Below, piece after piece: positions 61,494 to 64,000 of a DNA stretch of 64,000 nt. The translations under genes were made by a program, and so were the position numbers. Numbering within the stretch: the first letter of the stretch is position 1; every line of letters begins with the position of its first letter. Below the pieces are notes generated by a model, which saw only the letters and a program-made list of their open reading frames with translations, was not told the origin of the DNA and ran no database searches. The DNA is from Streptomyces stelliscabiei (GTDB lineage Bacteria > Actinomycetota > Actinomycetes > Streptomycetales > Streptomycetaceae): contig NZ_JADBGF010000001.1 of the NCBI RefSeq assembly GCF_014873495.1, positions 8,060,001 to 8,124,000 of the forward strand, read 5' to 3'.

Positions 61494-62447
61494 TCAGCCC
61501 AGTGTCCGCGCGATGGCCGCGATGGCCTCCGGCCCCACCCGGCAGCATCCGCCGATGAGCCGGGCCCCGGCCGCCCGCCACCCCTTGACCTGCTCGGTGG
61601 TGAACGTGGACCGCCCGGTCCAGGCCCGGGCCGACGCGTCCCAGGTCTCGCCGCTGTTCGGGTACACGACGACCGGCTTGCCGGTGACCCTGACGGCTGT
61701 CTCGATCGCGCCGTCCACGTCGTCGGAGGCGCAGCAGTTCACGCCGACGGCGACGACCTCCTCGGAGTCGGCGGCGAGTGCGAAGGCCTCCTCCAGCGGC
61801 TGCCCGGCCCGCGTGCGGTCGCCGGCGACGGTGTACGACAGCCAGGCGGGCACGCCCAGACCGCGGACCGCCCGCAGCAGGGCCTCGGCCTCGTCGGTGT
61901 CCGGGATCGTCTCCAGGGCCAGGACGTCGGGGCGGGCGGCGGCCAGCGCCTCCAGCCGGGGCCGGTGGAACCGTTCCAGCTCGGCCGGGCTCAGCCCGTA
62001 CCGGCCCCGGTACTCGGAACCGTCCGCGAGCATGGCCCCGTACGGGCCGACCGAGGCAGCCACCAGCAGCGGGCCCGAGCGGCCCCGCGTCTTCGCCTCC
62101 ACCGCCGCGTCCACGGCCGACTCGACACTCAGGGCCATGAGTTCGGCCGCCCTCTCGCCGTCGACGCCGCGCTTGGCGAAGCCCTCGAAGGTGGCCTGGT
62201 AGCTCGCCGTGATCGCCACGTCGGCGCCCGCCTCGAAGTAGGCGAGATGGGCCTCGGTGAGCGCCTCGGGCTGCTCCGCGAGCAGCCGCGCCGACCACAG
62301 CTCGTCGCTCAGGTCGTGCCCGGCGGACTCCAGCTGGTTGGACATGCCGCCGTCGAGGACGAGTACATCGGCGGCGAGGGCCGCGGCGAAGGGGCCGACG
62401 GGAGGGCCGGGGACGGGGGAGAGGCTGCCGGGTGCGTTGCTGGTCAT
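61494..62447 (-). CDS. mmuM: Homocysteine S-methyltransferase
   Basis: A 317-residue zinc methyltransferase that forms methionine from homocysteine and S-methylmethionine or SAM. It begins VLVLDGGMSNQLESAGHDLS and contains VAVGVNCCASDDV and LIGGCCRVGPEAI, which supply the three zinc Cys of the family. ATG at 62447. The divergent gene is an amino acid permease, recalling the mmuP-mmuM pair of enteric bacteria, but that pair is co-directional. Confidence 0.93.
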   Translation of the reverse strand: MTSNAPGSLSPVPGPPVGPFAAALAADVLVLDGGMSNQLESAGHDLSDELWSARLLAEQPEALTEAHLAYFEAGADVAITASYQATFEGFAKRGVDGERAAELMALSVESAVDAAVEAKTRGRSGPLLVAASVGPYGAMLADGSEYRGRYGLSPAELERFHRPRLEALAAARPDVLALETIPDTDEAEALLRAVRGLGVPAWLSYTVAGDRTRAGQPLEEAFALAADSEEVVAVGVNCCASDDVDGAIETAVRVTGKPVVVYPNSGETWDASARAWTGRSTFTTEQVKGWRAAGARLIGGCCRVGPEAIAAIARTLG

Positions 62448-62579
62448 GCCGACGACGGTAACCGAGCCCCGGAGGCGGACCCCCGAGTATGTCCAGTCTG
62501 TGAACAGATCGACCACCATGTGGACTGCGGGGGTACGATCACGCCCTCCCCGTCCCCACTCCCTCCCCCGGGAACCGCC

Positions 62580-64000
62580 ATGACCACCACCAGCACCCCC
62601 GAGGCCACCGAGCCCGAACCGAGCCCGGCCGGCGACGCCGGGGCGACCCCGGCCGCCGGACCCGGCGCGAGCGCGGCCGCCCCGGGCCGCAAGTTCGGCG
62701 TCGTCGCGGCCACCGCCCTCGTCATGGGCAACATCATCGGCGGCGGCATCTTCACGCTCCCCGCCGCCGTCGCCCCGTACGGCACGGTCAGTCTGCTCGC
62801 CTTCGGCATCCTCTCCGTGGCCGCCGTCCTGCTGGCGCTGCTCTTCGGGAAGCTGGCCCGGCGCAGCCCGGTCACCGGTGGCCTCTACGTCTACCCGCGC
62901 GACGCCTTCGGCCCCTTCGCGGGCTTCCTGTCGGCCTGGTCGTACTGGACGATGTGCTGGGTCAGCATCGCCGCGCTCGCCGTCGGCGTGGTCGGCTACG
63001 TGGACGTGCTGATACCCCTGGGCGACGGCAAGGCCGTCCCGGCGCTGGTGGCCCTGGCCGCCCTGTGGCTGCCGGCCGCCGCGAACTTCGCGGGCACCCG
63101 CTACGTGGGCGCGGTGCAGATCGTCTCCACCGTGCTGAAGTTCGTGCCGCTGCTGCTGGTCGCCACCATCGGTCTGTTCTTCGTCGACACCGACAACTAC
63201 GGTCCGTTCAACGCCTCCGGCGAGAGCACGCCCGGCGCCATCGCGGCCGCCGCGGCGCTCCTTCTCTACAGCTTCCTGGGCGTCGAGTCGGCCGCCGTCA
63301 GCGCGGGCGAGGTCAAGGACCCCGAGCGCACCGTGGGCCGGGCCAGCGTCCTCGGCACGCTCGCCTCCGCGCTGGTCTACATCCTCGGCACGGTCGCGGT
63401 GTTCGGCCTGGTCCCGCACAAGGAACTGGTGGAGTCCGGGGCGCCCTTCGCCGACGCCGTGAACGCGATGGCCGGCGGCAGCTGGGGCGGCACGGTGATC
63501 GCGCTGGTCGCCGTCGCCTCGATCGTCGGCTGCCTCAACGGCTGGGTCCTGCTCAGCGCCCAGATGCCGTACGCCGCCGCCCGCGACGGCCTCTTCCCGA
63601 AGCCCTTCGCCCGGCTCGGCAAGGGCGGTGTGCCCGGCTTCGGCGTCCTCGCCACCGCCGTCCTCGGCACGCTCCTCATCGTCGTCAACTACGCGGACGA
63701 CCCGGACACCGCCTTCCGCGTCCTCGTCCTCATCACCACGTTCACCGGCTGCGTCCCGTACCTGTTGTCCGCCGCGGCCCAGCTGTACTGGCTGGCCAGG
63801 GGCACCCGCGAGCGGGTCCGCCCCGCCGGCCTGGTCCGCGACCTGATCGTCGCCGCGCTCTCCTTCGCCTTCTCCTTCTGGCTGATCGCCGGAGCCGGCT
63901 ACGCGGCCGTCTACCAGGGCGCCCTGTTCCTGTTCGCGGGCATCCCGGTCTACGTGTGGCTGCGGGGCCGGCAGGAGGGCGCCCAGGACGAGGCGGACAC
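62580..64000 (+). CDS. APC superfamily amino acid permease (C-terminus cut by window edge)
   Basis: At least 473 residues of a twelve-helix transporter. The substrate-binding motif of helix 1 is LVMGNIIGGGIFTLP, helix 2-3 gives GKLARRSPVTGGLYVYPRDA, and helix 6 region YSFLGVESAAVSAGEVKDPE is the other half of the site. The form is nearest basic amino acid/polyamine antiporters (APA type) rather than AAT-type MmuP. A hydrophilic Thr/Pro/Ala tail of 35 residues precedes the first helix. Divergent from mmuM over 132 bp, with TACGAT near 62534 as a possible -10. Confidence 0.9.
   Translation, partial: MTTTSTPEATEPEPSPAGDAGATPAAGPGASAAAPGRKFGVVAATALVMGNIIGGGIFTLPAAVAPYGTVSLLAFGILSVAAVLLALLFGKLARRSPVTGGLYVYPRDAFGPFAGFLSAWSYWTMCWVSIAALAVGVVGYVDVLIPLGDGKAVPALVALAALWLPAAANFAGTRYVGAVQIVSTVLKFVPLLLVATIGLFFVDTDNYGPFNASGESTPGAIAAAAALLLYSFLGVESAAVSAGEVKDPERTVGRASVLGTLASALVYILGTVAVFGLVPHKELVESGAPFADAVNAMAGGSWGGTVIALVAVASIVGCLNGWVLLSAQMPYAAARDGLFPKPFARLGKGGVPGFGVLATAVLGTLLIVVNYADDPDTAFRVLVLITTFTGCVPYLLSAAAQLYWLARGTRERVRPAGLVRDLIVAALSFAFSFWLIAGAGYAAVYQGALFLFAGIPVYVWLRGRQEGAQDEAD

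Overview
The window is high-GC DNA with long overlapping shadow frames, GTG/TTG starts, leaderless transcripts and a gene set (MsiK-less sugar ABC systems, SAV2148-type HEPN protein, Streptomyces-type cys operon, GAF/BTAD-like regulator, palindromic intergenic repeat) that points to a Streptomyces chromosome. No rRNA, tRNA, CRISPR array, integrase or insertion sequence was recognised. All calls come from reading the sequence and the translated proteins; no database search was run.

Layout. 1-4.5 kb: glycogen/trehalose metabolism (treY cut by the left edge, glgX). 4.8-8.3 kb: HEPN protein, a DEDDh exonuclease overlapping a GNAT acetyltransferase, and a convergent APH-like kinase. 8.4-11.5 kb: sugar ABC importer (permease, permease, binding lipoprotein). 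11.5-17.9 kb: an inverted-repeat element, a macrolide-type glycosyltransferase with an operator-like palindrome inside its promoter, a CDP-alcohol phosphatidyltransferase, an MMPL transporter and two small enzymes. 17.9-22.8 kb: a two-gene NLR-like module, a caspase-NACHT-WD40 protein of about 1350 residues translationally coupled to an alpha/beta hydrolase, lower in GC than its surroundings. 23-32.6 kb: a ten-gene sulfur assimilation operon, cysI-zinc ribbon-cysH-cysC-cysD-cysN-ssu-like ABC transporter-cbiX, preceded by a 27-codon leader peptide with a Cys codon near its end and a downstream hairpin. 32.7-38.4 kb: GNAT, a secreted protein, an orphan GAF regulator, an AidB-like acyl-CoA dehydrogenase.

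38.5-46.7 kb: a five-gene biosynthetic operon. SbnA and SbnB homologues would make L-2,3-diaminopropionate. A free-standing A-T NRPS protein, a TauD-type dioxygenase and a membrane protein with one carrier domain followed by three transmembrane/hexapeptide-repeat modules together look like a poly-lysine-synthetase (Pls/PosA) machine split over two polypeptides. This and the NACHT module are the most interesting systems in the window.

47-64 kb: YihY/BrkB membrane protein, AraC-type regulator, VOC protein, lipoprotein, an LtaS-like sulfatase-family membrane enzyme with a long Glu/Ser/Pro tail, a LacI regulator next to remnants of a GH43 glycosidase locus, a DUF1772/TetR divergent pair with triple operators, a carboxylesterase, a GbsR-like regulator divergent from DUF4097 plus a DrrAB-like ABC exporter, homocysteine S-methyltransferase, and an APC permease cut by the right edge.
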